DNA of 64,000 nt from Bolinopsis microptera (taxonomy: Eukaryota; Ctenophora; Tentaculata; Lobata; Bolinopsidae): assembly GCF_026151205.1 (NCBI RefSeq), contig NC_087084.1, forward strand, positions 15,454,322 to 15,518,321, written 5' to 3'. The notes under the pieces are model-generated. The model ran no database searches and was not told where the DNA came from. It saw only the letters and a list, made by a program, of their open reading frames with translations. A program made the translations under genes and the position numbers. Below, in pieces: positions 9,660 to 21,308 of the stretch. The first letter of the stretch is position 1. Every line of letters begins with the position of its first letter.

Positions 9660-12040
9660 TAAAATTTTGATAGCGCTCGATTCTTATCTTCTTTTTAATG
9701 GCGGAGTGCGCGGCGTTACCCAACGCACTAAAGTAAAGTAAAGTAAAGTAAAATTTATGACATCACATCATCACACATGTCTACAAACTATCATCGCATT
9801 GTGTGAAAAAATATATAATAAATATTTCCCCACCAACATTAATTAATTATCAAATACACTATTTAAAAACAATTTCATCAAAAACATTATCCTATTTTAA
9901 AAACTTCCCAGTGGAATAAAGATTTATAAAACGCTTCTTTGCCACATAAGGATGGAACCAAAGATAATTGTTATGTTTCTCTTTATTACTGACATAACTG
10001 GCTCCCTCAATTCTTACTAAAACTTCATTAGAAACATTCCAAAAAAAGCAATCATTTGTAATACTTTTAGAAATCATATCTATCTTATATCCTTCTAATT
10101 TAATTTTAAAACCTAAAACTGTCACAGAGTTCTTGACGTCCGGAGGGAGTTTGTTCCAATATGGAATAACTCGCTCCGGGAGAAAAGACTTCTGGATATT
10201 CTTGACCTTTGTCACACTTTTACAACATCTATTGGATGAAACCAGATTAAGACCTGATCTGCTTGGTCTGAACAAGTCTGAACCATAATCAGTCATAGCA
10301 TTAATAACCTTAAAAGCTTCAATAAGGTCCCCACGTATTCGCCGCTCTGCCAGCGTTGTCAAATTGAGGATTTCCAGTCTACGGCTGTAAGGAAGAGTAC
10401 CCACCTCATCAATCAGACGGGTAAACCGCCTCTGGACGCTCTCCAGCTCCAAAACAGTCCCCCAACTTCCATGAGCCGCAGGTGGATTCCACAATTGGAC
10501 ACAATACTCAAGATGAGGTCTTATTAAAGCTTTATATATAGCAATCATAACAACCTTTTCTCTAATAACTAAATTCCTTACAATCCAACAAATCATACGA
10601 TTTGCCTTAGCGATACATGCTTTGATCTGTTCGTTCCAAAGCAGGGAGCTATGGGTAATAACCCCCAAATCTTTTTCCTGATCAGATACTTCAAGTTCTA
10701 TACCATTTACCTTATAATTTAAATTAGGATTGTTGTTAAAATTAATGTGCACTACTTTGCACTTGGCAGGATTAAATTGTAAAAGCCAAATACTTTCCCA
10801 AACTTCTAATTCTTCGATATCTTCAGCAACACTACCGTGGTTAGCTGCATTACCAATTAATTTAAGATCATCAGCAAATAACTTTATCTTATTTTTTACA
10901 AGGTCAGGCAAATCATTAATATACAGAATGAATAGGAGAGGGCCTAGAACTGACCCCTGAGGAACACCAGATAAAACATGTTTAACCTCGGACCATTGTC
11001 CTTCTACAGAAACCCTCATAGTCCTGTCTGTCAGAAAATCTTTAATAACATCTAAAACCTTTCCTTTGACACCAAAGCCTTCCAATTTAGACAGAAGTCT
11101 AAAGTGGGGGACTGTGTCGAACGCCTTACTAAAATCAAAGTATAGAAGATCAACCGGGGCACCTTCATCTAAAATGTCAAGAATGTCATCAAATGTCTCT
11201 AAAAGATTAGATAAACACGATTTACCCTTAACAAATCCATGCTGATGCTTCGAAATTCGATGTTCTAGAAAATTTAAAACATGTGCTCTCACCAACTTTT
11301 CATACACTTTGCACAAAATACAAGTTAATGAAACTGGTCTATAATTTAAGGGGTCCGATTTAATACCCTTTTTAAACAATGCTACAACAGATGCAGATTT
11401 CCACACTGCAGGTAAAGATCCTGTATCTGAACACTTTTGAAATAATTTAGTTATTGCTTCAACAAAATTGTTGTCATAAGCTAGCGATTTCAACAACTTC
11501 GGATGAACACCATCCGGACCCGAACTCTTAAAAATGTTAAGCTTTAAAAGTTGCTTTTTTATATCAGAACTGTTGACTTCCATATCATCAATATCATCAA
11601 TACTCTCATTGTCAGGTATTAAATTCTCAGTTTTAGGGAGAGGGCCAGGTGGTTCACGCACAAAAACAGAGCTAAAGGCACTTGCGAGTACCTCAGCTGA
11701 CTCAGTCGAACTATCTGTGCGTGTACCATCTCCTCTATCTAAAGAAACCACACTAGACTTAACTTGACGTTTATTTCGTAAATAAGAGTAAAAAGACTTA
11801 CAATTCTGCTTCAGATTAGATGTAATTTTCTTTTCATAATTAACTTTAGCTTTAATTTCTGCTAATTCATAAGTATGTTGTTTGCTACTTGCATAACTAA
11901 AATTAACATCAGATGGATTAATATCAAACTCAGCCCATGCTTTATCTTTATTCTTTCTCATTCGTTTAAGTGCAGATGTACTCCATGGCAACTTGACAGG
12001 TCTGTTGTCGAGATAAACCGAAGCACTATCTGTATGTTGT
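9660..12040 (-). mobile_element. 5'-truncated CR1-like LINE with intact RT frame
   Basis: The element runs from a 5' break near 12035-12040, where GC-rich dispersed repeat begins, through an open RT frame to a 3' tail. The tail contains a (TTTAC)n microsatellite at about 9728-9750. The endonuclease domain is missing. The uninterrupted frame suggests a young insertion. The tail and adjoining sequence (about 9660-9835) recur in inverted orientation at about 13785-13985. Confidence 0.85.
9892..12036 (-). CDS. LINE reverse transcriptase (5'-truncated ORF2)
   Basis: The frame is open from about 12036, without a native ATG at the 5' end, to a stop at 9892: about 700 codons. It reads VYLDNRPVKLPWSTSALKRM at the start. 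RT motifs are in order: SSGPDGVHPKLLK, NYRPVSLTCILCKVYEKLV, HGFVKGKSC, FDFSKAFDTVPH (motif A), SGVPQGSVLGPLLF (motif B) and LFADDLKLIG (motif C, YADD-type; most relatives have FADDTK). After RT comes the usual LINE C-terminal region (HLEYCVQLWNPP, ERVIPYWNKLP). RT copies the element RNA at a nicked target. Because the N-terminal endonuclease is absent, this copy is not autonomous. The ORFs on the plus strand here are shadows. Confidence 0.9.
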   Translation of the reverse strand, partial: HTDSASVYLDNRPVKLPWSTSALKRMRKNKDKAWAEFDINPSDVNFSYASSKQHTYELAEIKAKVNYEKKITSNLKQNCKSFYSYLRNKRQVKSSVVSLDRGDGTRTDSSTESAEVLASAFSSVFVREPPGPLPKTENLIPDNESIDDIDDMEVNSSDIKKQLLKLNIFKSSGPDGVHPKLLKSLAYDNNFVEAITKLFQKCSDTGSLPAVWKSASVVALFKKGIKSDPLNYRPVSLTCILCKVYEKLVRAHVLNFLEHRISKHQHGFVKGKSCLSNLLETFDDILDILDEGAPVDLLYFDFSKAFDTVPHFRLLSKLEGFGVKGKVLDVIKDFLTDRTMRVSVEGQWSEVKHVLSGVPQGSVLGPLLFILYINDLPDLVKNKIKLFADDLKLIGNAANHGSVAEDIEELEVWESIWLLQFNPAKCKVVHINFNNNPNLNYKVNGIELEVSDQEKDLGVITHSSLLWNEQIKACIAKANRMICWIVRNLVIREKVVMIAIYKALIRPHLEYCVQLWNPPAAHGSWGTVLELESVQRRFTRLIDEVGTLPYSRRLEILNLTTLAERRIRGDLIEAFKVINAMTDYGSDLFRPSRSGLNLVSSNRCCKSVTKVKNIQKSFLPERVIPYWNKLPPDVKNSVTVLGFKIKLEGYKIDMISKSITNDCFFWNVSNEVLVRIEGASYVSNKEKHNNYLWFHPYVAKKRFINLYSTGKFLK

Positions 12041-12910
12041 AGCGCGATGTATTACTGTGCCGCGCCGCGCACTCAATGAGGCTTCTCACAGCTACTGTGC
12101 CGTGCCGAGCTGCGATGAATTGACATCGTCAATTAATCTGCATGCTATCCCTTACGCGCCAATACACATGCCATTCACATAGCCATGTGTATACGCGTAC
12201 TGCGTAACGCGCTTGTTTCACAAGTTTCCTATGCCGCCTTCGGCGGTCGCACGCTACTGCAAGCGAAATTGCACAGAATTTGTTGTCTCCAATTTTTAAT
12301 TTCATAAATTTGGTACTGAAAGTTGCCTCAAAGTGTGAATAATCAATAATACTTGTAGCGCGATGCACTATACTGGGCCGCGCGCGCCGCGCATTTAATG
12401 ATTCTTCTCGGTAGATCGACGAGATGCACCACTGGGCCTCACCGAGCTGCAAAGTTAACAGTTAAAGATTGACATCGTGAATCAAAAATAATAAAAACAA
12501 CAAATTCACTGTGCAGCACGATAAGGTCGAGCTGTATCTGGGACTCGATCCTGTGCATTGCAAGACGCAAGTGCGTAAAAAGGACGTAAAAAGGACGATA
12601 TTAACAATTAACAAAATAGATAATATAATGTCTCGCTTAAATTTTGGTACCGCAAAATTATGATATTTGAAGGACCAAATTTTAAATTTTTATTTCACAC
12701 AAGGGGGAACCCTTTACTATTTGGGGACTTAGGGGTCGTTCATACATTACGTAATCAATATTTGACCAGAACCCATAATCATGGGTAGAGTGGACCGCTG
12801 CCAGTGTCCCTTTTGATTCACGATGTCAATCCTTCGCATCTCGCCGATCTGCATACGGTTGCGAGAAGCATTATTTGATGCGCGCGCGACCCAGTAGTGC
12901 ATCGCGCTAC
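12034..12910. repeat. GC-rich dispersed repeat, three copies (one inverted)
   Basis: Copies at about 12034-12125 and 12355-12485 share GTAGCGCGATG, CGCGCCGCGC, TGATTCTTCTCG-like and GAATTGACATCGT segments. An inverted copy lies at 12815-12910, from GATTCACGATGTCAATCC to GCATCGCGCTAC. Segment 12170-12270 (ATAGCCATGTGTATACGCG, GTTTCACAAG, GGCGGTCGCACGCTACTGC) recurs inverted at about 46790-46900. The block stands out against the AT-rich background. No coding content is supported; the 107- and 75-aa ORFs are repeat artefacts. Confidence 0.8.
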
Positions 12911-12927
12911 AAGTGTCCCTTTTTCCC

Positions 12928-13010
12928 TACCTGGGGACCTCAGGCTATTATGTTCATAAACACGCCGAATAGAGATTCGGCGGAATGACAGGCTGAGCGC
13001 GGCCCAGTAA
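12928..13010 (+). mobile_element. Short TTAC...GTAA dispersed element, copy 1
   Basis: An 83-bp unit starts TACCTGGGGACCTCAGGCTA and ends GGCTGAGCGCGGCCCAGTAA. The two ends are imperfect inverted repeats (TTACCTGGG..TCAGGCT versus TTACTGGGC..TCAGCCT). The middle holds TGTTCATAAACA and ATTCGGCGGAATGACAG. Related copies lie at 13201-13298, 42748-42828 and 46347-46429, with degenerate or inverted pieces at 42722-42742, 42829-42905, 45709-45830 and 45968-46031. It is MITE-like in size and ends; the family is unknown. Confidence 0.7.
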
Positions 13011-13200
13011 AGCAAAATCAAATCACGGTAAATTACAAAATACATTTTTTGTCGCTGAATGGCTGGCGTGTGCCAGCCATCAAAACTTTAAATGAAGTAA
13101 AATAATTATTTTTCTAAAATGTTTTCTTTCTAAATAAATTACAAAAAACTAATTTTTGGCAAAAAATTAGGCTTATATATATTAAAAATTACGTTACTTA

Positions 13201-13298
13201 ACTTGGGGACCTCAGGCTATCATGTTCATAAACATATGAACATAATAGAACAAAATAGAGATTAGGGGGAATGACAGGCTGAGCGCGCGGCCCAGTAA
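13201..13298 (+). mobile_element. Short TTAC...GTAA dispersed element, copy 2
   Basis: Same unit as at 12928-13010, with CTTGGGGACCTCAGGCTATC at the left and GAGCGCGCGGCCCAGTAA at the right. The middle is longer and contains an extra inverted ATGTTCATAAACATATGAAC. It is separated from copy 1 by about 190 bp of AT-rich sequence. Confidence 0.65.
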
Positions 13299-13784
13299 AA
13301 ATTACGTTTTTAAATTAGTAAATGATTTAAATTTGTTGGCTTGCGCTTATCAACAACTAAAATGTGAATACAAATAGTTTAAAAGTAGCTGCACACAATA
13401 CAAATTAACATTTTCATTGTAAGTTTACAACCTATCAGGACGTGCGCCGGGTTGGACTCGTCGACGGATGGAACAGATATTTTACGAGTATCACCCGTTA
13501 ACATTTTCATTTAAAAAATGAAATGAATTTTGAAAATTTTTCTTGGATAAAAATCAAACAATCACAAATCAAATATTAAAGTTTAAACTTTATTTTTGGT
13601 ACTTAAGTGCAAGTTGTAAGCATAAAATTTGTAATACATTATATGGAACGATCTTATTTAAATTTATTCAATACAATCACAAATCATAACCTATATATAT
13701 TTATTTATTATAAATCTTTACTCCACTTGGAAGTATGATTAAATTTAATTTTTTAATGTTGTTTTTATTCGTGATTAATATTTG

Positions 13785-13985
13785 ATAAATTATTACCTTT
13801 AAATTTGATGGAGAAATAGTTATTTTTCCATGTAGTGTGATGATACTTCGTAGACATTAGTGATGATGTTATGTCATAATTTTTACTTCACTTTACTTTA
13901 CTTTATTTTAAAATTTATTCGCGCCGCGCGTATTTTCTCCACTTTACACCGTAGTACAAAAATCGAGCGCTGAAGCAAATACTAT
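13785..13985 (+). repeat. Inverted copy of the LINE tail region
   Basis: Reverse complement of about 9660-9835 with clear base-for-base similarity. Shared stretches include GATGATGTTATGTCATAA-like sequence, a TTTAC microsatellite, CGCGCCGCGCG and AATCGAGCGCT. No LINE coding remnant was recognised upstream of it on the plus strand. The two copies face inward around a 4-kb interval holding the LINE and the GC-rich repeats, so the whole 9.66-13.98 kb block has inverted ends. Confidence 0.8.
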
Positions 13986-15220
13986 TATTTTCATATGATG
14001 ATGAAAATATTAAAATAATTTTCCTCAAAAAAGTTTCTTAGTGATATCGTTGCATTTTCGAGTTTTGTCTTGATTTTTTTCTTGTTTCAATGTGTAATTT
14101 GATTATTAACTGTGTTTTCATGTATCATCATTGATGTGGATTCCTCATCCATAGTTACTCCCATCGTTTTTTCACATGCTTGATACTTTTAAAGTCGACT
14201 CTAAGTAACATACTTTTTATCTTCGCCATGCTTTATCGTGAGTGGCTGATACTGAATTGGTTTTCATGGATCCTCCACGGTTACACTGTTAGAGATGTAA
14301 AATTCGACAGAATTAGAGAAACAAGATTATTTAAAGGGGTTGTGACCATTTCGGGATGTAGAATCATAAGCTGCTCTTCGCTGAATGCATCATTTTCACC
14401 AATCAATATAATCACTTAGCTTTTCTTTAAATCCTGAAAATATCTGGAATATTTACACAACAAGTCTTGGAGATCTCAAAGCTCATCTTCTTGGGGATGA
14501 GGTTAAATGACATGTATGTTTTGCAGCTGGGTATACTCGGCTTAGTCCACATGCCTTGCAAACTTACAGCACGGTATTTAAGGAAAACAAAATTACTGTA
14601 TAGAATTATTATTATTATTTTGCTCGGCTATTGAGTATTGATTTTCCTCTGATTCCCTTCAGCGCTATGTGTCTGCTGTGTAGCAGGTCAAACATGAATT
14701 GTGTTCTGGTATGATTTGTGACCTGACTACATTATGTTGATTATGGATTTAAGCATGCTTTGCATTTAAAACTAATGATTATTCCCCAAAACTGAAAAAT
14801 ATCAACAACGTTTTTTTATTCAATTTGTGTGAGTTTACACAGTAATTTATTGACACAGTAATTTATTGACACTCACAGCTATAATTTTAATCATTGAATC
14901 AGTATTTTTATCTGTGCTCTGCGTAATGCATCACATGAATCAGTTTTTTAATCTATTAACTTATTACACATTGGTGCTCTGCTTTAGCATCACTTGACTA
15001 TTTAAAAAAATTGTTTGTTCAGGCCATGACCTTATAGTCAGCCAATTGGCCATTGCTATATTATGTGTATATTGTTTGAATATTCTTTTCGTAACAAGCT
15101 TATCCATATAGTAATTCTAATTTTATTCATGTACTTATTGTGGAGCAAATTATTTACACCACTTAATATTGCTTTGTATCTTTTAGTTAATGACGGTGTA
15201 TTTCTACTCATGATTTAATC
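13986..15220. other. Upstream of U2SURP-like gene; no recognised gene
   Basis: AT-rich. A 79-aa ORF at 14180-14419 has no recognisable motif. A 17-bp unit (ACAGTAATTTATTGACA) is doubled at about 14838-14871. The promoter or 5' UTR of the downstream gene should lie here, but I cannot place it. Confidence 0.35.
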
Positions 15221-15885
15221 ATGACAACGGAAAAACAAAGACAGCTGCCATGGGGGCTCAACCCTGAAAATATCACCCCTGGATCAATGAAGGTTTTTAT
15301 TTTTTATTTACATTTTAAGAGTTTATTAACTGCCTTAGTTGCTATCATATCCTGTTAATTGTGTGCTATAACTGAAAATTAGTACAAAATAAAGAAGATA
15401 CTTGTTCATATTTATTATTTATGTGTACATTTCCTTTCAACTAAACTGGCAGAAATTAATGACATGGGTAATTTGCATTAAAGAACGATTCCAGCTGTTA
15501 AAGCAAATGTTAACTTCCAAAATCTTTCAGACTATATCTGCCGAGAAATTAAAGGCATTTTCAGTGGGTAATATGAACAGTGTAAGACAGAAAAGTTCTA
15601 TTTCAAAGAAAAAAGAGGAACTTGAAGAACGAAAACGGGTTATTACATATTTTTTACCATTTATTATTATACAGTAAATGTAACAACATTTCAACAGATC
15701 TTTCACTTTTAGTTGAGTTCTTGAAACTTTGGGTTAAATCTTCATTTAACAAAAATTACGACTTTTCAGGTTGAAGAACAAAAGCAAGCCAAGGTTTACG
15801 AAGAATTTGTGAGGGAATTTGAACATGATGCCCCTAAAGTCAAAACATTCGTTAAAGGAGATGTCATCAACTCAGAATCAAGTCA
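15221..15885 (+). CDS. U2SURP: U2SURP (SR140)-like splicing factor, first three coding exons
   Basis: Exon 15221-15292 starts MTTEKQRQLPWGLNPENITP and ends AAG|GTTTTT. Exon 15531-15638 follows CTTTCAG and reads SAEKLKAFSVGNMNSVRQKS...EELEERKR. Exon 15770-15885 follows TTTTCAG and reads VEEQKQAKVYEEFVREFE...PKVKTFVKGDVINSESS, with a donor near TCA|GTACG. Both inner junctions are phase 0. Human U2SURP has ENKLKAFSIGKM, KKEQEELKKK, EIYEEFLAAFE and KVKTFVRGGVVN in the same order, before its RRM and SURP domains. The protein associates with the U2 snRNP in the nucleus. The RRM, SURP and RS parts are not in the window: a 100-N gap follows 400 bp later, and only minisatellites were seen beyond it. 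The exact start is uncertain, since the human N-terminus is longer. Confidence 0.85.
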
Positions 15886-16282
15886 GTACGAGTGCTTTAG
15901 ATTGAGATCATATTGGCTCAACTGTTTATATCTATTAATGCTTTTCATGCAAACAAGTGAAAACAAATCTTTTATGTCATGTATCCAGGGTTTGGACTGG
16001 AATTGCCCGCTTAAAGAACTTCCATCGCGTTACATTACATAATTTTCTGAAACATGTATTACATTTACAATAAATTATGCAATATCACAATATTACAATC
16101 AACAAAATAAATTTAATCGCAGAATCTCAAATACAAATAATCGTAAATTAAACACAAAAACAAATTAAAAAAGCAATAAATGAATATACAAATGCGCATC
16201 CTTTGACAACTTACTCCTTCATAAAATTAATTATTGACAACATTTTTTTAGACGGTAATATAATGGTTACTAATTTAGTCAC

Positions 16283-16382
16283 NNNNNNNNNNNNNNNNNN
16301 NNNNNNNNNNNNNNNNNNNNNNNNNNNNNNNNNNNNNNNNNNNNNNNNNNNNNNNNNNNNNNNNNNNNNNNNNNNNNNNNNN
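16283..16382. other. Assembly gap (100 N)
   Basis: Exactly 100 N, the usual placeholder for a gap of unknown size. It lies just after the last visible U2SURP exon and 100 bp before a long minisatellite, so the missing sequence may hold more repeat or exons. Flanking sequence changes from AT-rich to a G-run, so continuity is not assured. Confidence 0.99.
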
Positions 16383-16485
16383 TGAAAAAAACCAAAAGAC
16401 CCCGGGGGGGGAAATACCTGGAACGTGCCCCCAATGGATCCTTTATGCGACAACTCAAGAATTGTAATTTAACAAATACACTTTT

Positions 16486-17263
16486 CTACCACTTTCATAG
16501 TCCCAGCTTTCATAGTCCCAGCTTTCATAGTCCCAGCTTTCATAGTCCCAGCTTTCATAGTCCCAGCTTCATAGTCCCAGCTTTCGTAGTCCCAGCTTTC
16601 GTAGTCCCAGCTTTCGTAGTCCCAGCTTTCGTAGTCCCAGCTTTCATAGTCCCAGCTTTCATAGTCCTAGCTTTCATAGTCCCAGCTTTCATAGTCCCAG
16701 CTTTCGTAGTCCCAGCTTTCATGGTCCCAGCTTTCATGGTCCCAGCTTTCATAGTCCCAGCTTTCATGGTCCCAGCTTTCATAGTCCCAGCTTTCGTAGT
16801 CCCAGCTTTCGTAGTCCCAGCTTTCGTAGTCCCAGCTTTCGTAGTCCCAGCTTTCATGGTCCCAGCTTTCATAGTCCCAGCTTTCGTAGTCCCAGCTTTC
16901 GTAGTCCCAGCTTTCGTAGTCCCTGCTTTCATAGTCCTAGCTTTCATAGTCCCAGCTTTCATAGCCCCAGCTTTCATAGTCCCAGCTTTCATAGTCCCAG
17001 CTTTCATAGTCCCAGCTTTCATAGTCCCAGCTTTCATGGTCCCAGCTTTCATAGTCCCAGCTTTCATAGTCCCAGCTTTCATAGTCCCAGCTTTCATAGT
17101 CCCGGCTTTCATGGTCCCAGCTTTCATAGTCCCAGCTTTCATAGTCCCAGCTTTCGTAGTCCCAGCTTTCGTAGTCCCAGCTTTCATAGTCCCAGCTTTC
17201 ATAGTCCCAGCTTTCATAGTCCCAGCTTTCATAGTCCCTGCAGCTTTCATAGTCCCAGCTGTG
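16486..17263 (+). repeat. 15-bp minisatellite, about 51 copies
   Basis: Unit TTTCATAGTCCCAGC, with CAT/CGT and AGT/GGT variants mixed along the array. Because 15 is a multiple of 3, it gives long open frames on both strands (a VPAFI-type repeat on plus, GTMKA on minus). These are repeat artefacts, not genes. Confidence 0.97.
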
Positions 17264-17577
17264 CCCTCTAGAGATAGGGCTGACAAAATATAATGGTGCT
17301 AATGTAATTTCTACACAATAGCTTTTGCAAGATCAGTGACAGAGAAGGGGGTGTAAAAGCTACGAAATCTTGCTGTTGTTATATACGGGCCGTTGTTAGT
17401 TGTTAATGTCCACTGCTTTGTTCTTTACACCTCTCTGGGCAGAAAAGGGTTTCATTCAACACACCACACCGGCCTGCATATCACCTGTATAATCTGTATA
17501 ACACAAGCATTGTTCTGGAGGGGGGGGGGAATAAACATTGCTCACATCTTTAGCAGTGTGTTAATGCTAATATGTAG

Positions 17578-19380
<1,803 letters not shown>

Positions 19381-19381
19381 C

Positions 19382-19585
19382 ATGCCCCCCCCCCCCCCCG
19401 GCCCCCCCCCCCCGGCCCCTCCCCCCCCCCGGCCCCTCCCCCCCGGCCCCCCCTCCTGTGCTCTTTATTCAGCGCTATATCGTGTCCCCCCCGGCCCCCC
19501 CCCCCCCCCGGCCCCTCCCCCCGGCCCCCCGGCCCCTCCCCCCTGTGCTCTTTATTCAGCGCTATATCGTGTCCTTCTTTTAACA
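19382..19585 (+). repeat. C-rich tandem repeat with GGCC punctuation
   Basis: Two units, each a series of poly-C runs broken by GG, followed by TGTGCTCTTTATTCAGCGCT and ATATCGTGTCC. The minus strand is G-rich and could form quadruplexes. The proline- and glycine-rich ORFs are artefacts. Confidence 0.9.
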
Positions 19586-20574
19586 CTGGTCGATTAGGGC
19601 CATTTCTGTTTAACCCATTAGGGACGATAGGGTCGTTTACGACCCACCTTTTCTAGAGGCTATAGAGGACAAACCAAAATACTAAACGCCACGAATCTTT
19701 CGCACATATGCTCAAAATTTATTGGGCTACATTATTGACTTTCCAGTCGAGACCCAATTAATCATTAACAATTAAATAATTAGACTAATTAGTCGTCATA
19801 ATTGGAAAATATTTCACTTAACTTCTTGCCTTGATTGGGACATTTAAACTTTATGTAGGCTTATTTTTTTGAGAACAAAATAGTTGCGGGCAACAATTTC
19901 CTTGAGACAAATGAAAAGCCCATGATAATCAAATGTTCACAAACAGAGCTAGACGCTGTTTACTAACTGCGGTCGCATACGACCCACTCGTCCGGGTCGC
20001 AAACGACCCATCACGGTTTTTCGGCTTTAACTTCTGAAACAAAGACGTTAGGATAAAATAAAAACTGTAGCATAAGTTAAAAACATATGATCAATACTGT
20101 GTGACTCTAACTTTTTAGAAATAAAGAATTTGGGTCATTAACGACCCACTCGGCTCACTTGCTTATTACTGCATATGTCCATGTAACTTCTTGAATTCAG
20201 CCTAAAACATGACATCATAAGCGCAAACTCGCCTCTCAGCAAGTGATTATCATCATAAACTGCGAAAAATCGGTTAAATGGGTCATTAGCGACCCACTAG
20301 GACCACAAAATTGATAAATTAAATACAATGTTGTCAAACTTTTACAAATATTAGTTTAAAAACATGCTATATCTTGGTCATTACTCCTGTACGTTGATTT
20401 AACTTCTTAAATCGATCAACTGGGTCAATAACGACCCACTCGGAAGTTGAACCACGTCATTAATTAATAATTATCATGCTGTTCCACCATCAAGAAAGAC
20501 ACTCGTAGGTCTTAACTCCACACAAACCACGGTGGCTGACAACTAGCCCTCCTGAGTCCTGAGATCCAGGGCCA

Positions 20575-20765
20575 ACTGAAGGGCAGTGATCATCACTCAT
20601 CAAAAAGCTGCGAGAATAACACGACTGCATATGCCTGGAGTTGCGTCCTGACTATGGTGCGTGGAAATCTGCACCGAAAGGACCGTGGCCGTGTCGCAAA
20701 AGAAAAGGAGATCGGCCCTCGTTCCTAACTTGCTAGGTAATAGCCATACTGTTGTTGTTGCTTAT
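20575..20765 (+). mobile_element. 5'-truncated tRNA-derived SINE
   Basis: Matches the full-length SINE at 58950-59260 (which is on the other strand): CAACTGAAGGGCAG, AATAACACGA.TGCATATGCC, GAAAGGACCGTGGCCG, AAAAGGAGATCGG and CTCGTTCCTA..TTGCTAGG, ending in (GTT)3. The tRNA-like head is missing. It separates parts of the left arm of the piggyBac-like element that are contiguous in the right arm, so it inserted after the arms formed. Confidence 0.8.
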
Positions 20766-21154
20766 TAGATTCTGTTACCTTTTTCGTCAATTTCGAATCT
20801 TGGTAAACGACCTGCTACAACCGCTTGAGACTCAGGGTCCCACGGTGATCAGATCATGTCACTCAAGAAAAATCCCCTGAACGAAGTATACGAGATATCC
20901 TGTAACCTTGGGTAAATACTGAAAGAAGAGCGGTCAAATTGCATATTCTAATCCAACATGCCAATCTGTTTGACATTCCTAGAAAGTACGAGAATAACTT
21001 AACAACTGCTGCATTCAGATGGCTACGTCTACAGCTCTGTGAAGAAGGACAAGGAAAAAGCACCCCCCATCTGGCTGGCGGTGCTGCAACCTGCAATCTC
21101 TCAGACAATTACTCCGTTTTGGGTAACAACCCCGCAACAACGAGGCAGCTTTCA

Positions 21155-21308
21155 AAACGAAACCAAGTATTACGTAATCGGCCGAGAGGGAGGGGGATTT
21201 CCAAATGATTACGCTAGTGTAATTTTGACATAATAGCTATGTGGTGGGGTGGGCCGGGGGGTAAAAATTGTCCAATAAGTGATTACGTAATATGTGAACG
21301 GCCCCTAA
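21155..21308 (-). repeat. Dispersed GGCCGTTCACATATTACGTAA-type repeat
   Basis: On the minus strand it starts GGGGCCGTTCACATATTACG, passes C-rich tracts and ends near CCGATTACGTAATACTTG. A similar start occurs on the plus strand at about 12726-12760 (GGGGTCGTTCATACATTACG). Short repeats of this type are widespread in invertebrates. The 64- and 89-aa ORFs over it are not supported as genes. Confidence 0.45.

Noticed and set aside
12129-13045. ORFs of 107 and 75 aa in GC-rich sequence
   Set aside because: They lie on dispersed repeats present in several orientations; no homologous protein recognised.
14180-14419. 79-aa ORF upstream of U2SURP
   Set aside because: No recognisable domain; AT-rich composition allows it by chance.
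16445-17293. 282-aa and 243-aa ORFs on opposite strands
   Set aside because: Both are translations of a 15-bp minisatellite; unit length divisible by 3 keeps all copies open. No flanking coding signal.
20863-21233. piggyBac transposase remnant
   Set aside because: The 81-, 89- and 64-aa frames in the element centre show no DDD-transposase or Cys-rich C-terminal motif that I can recognise; part is a dispersed repeat.
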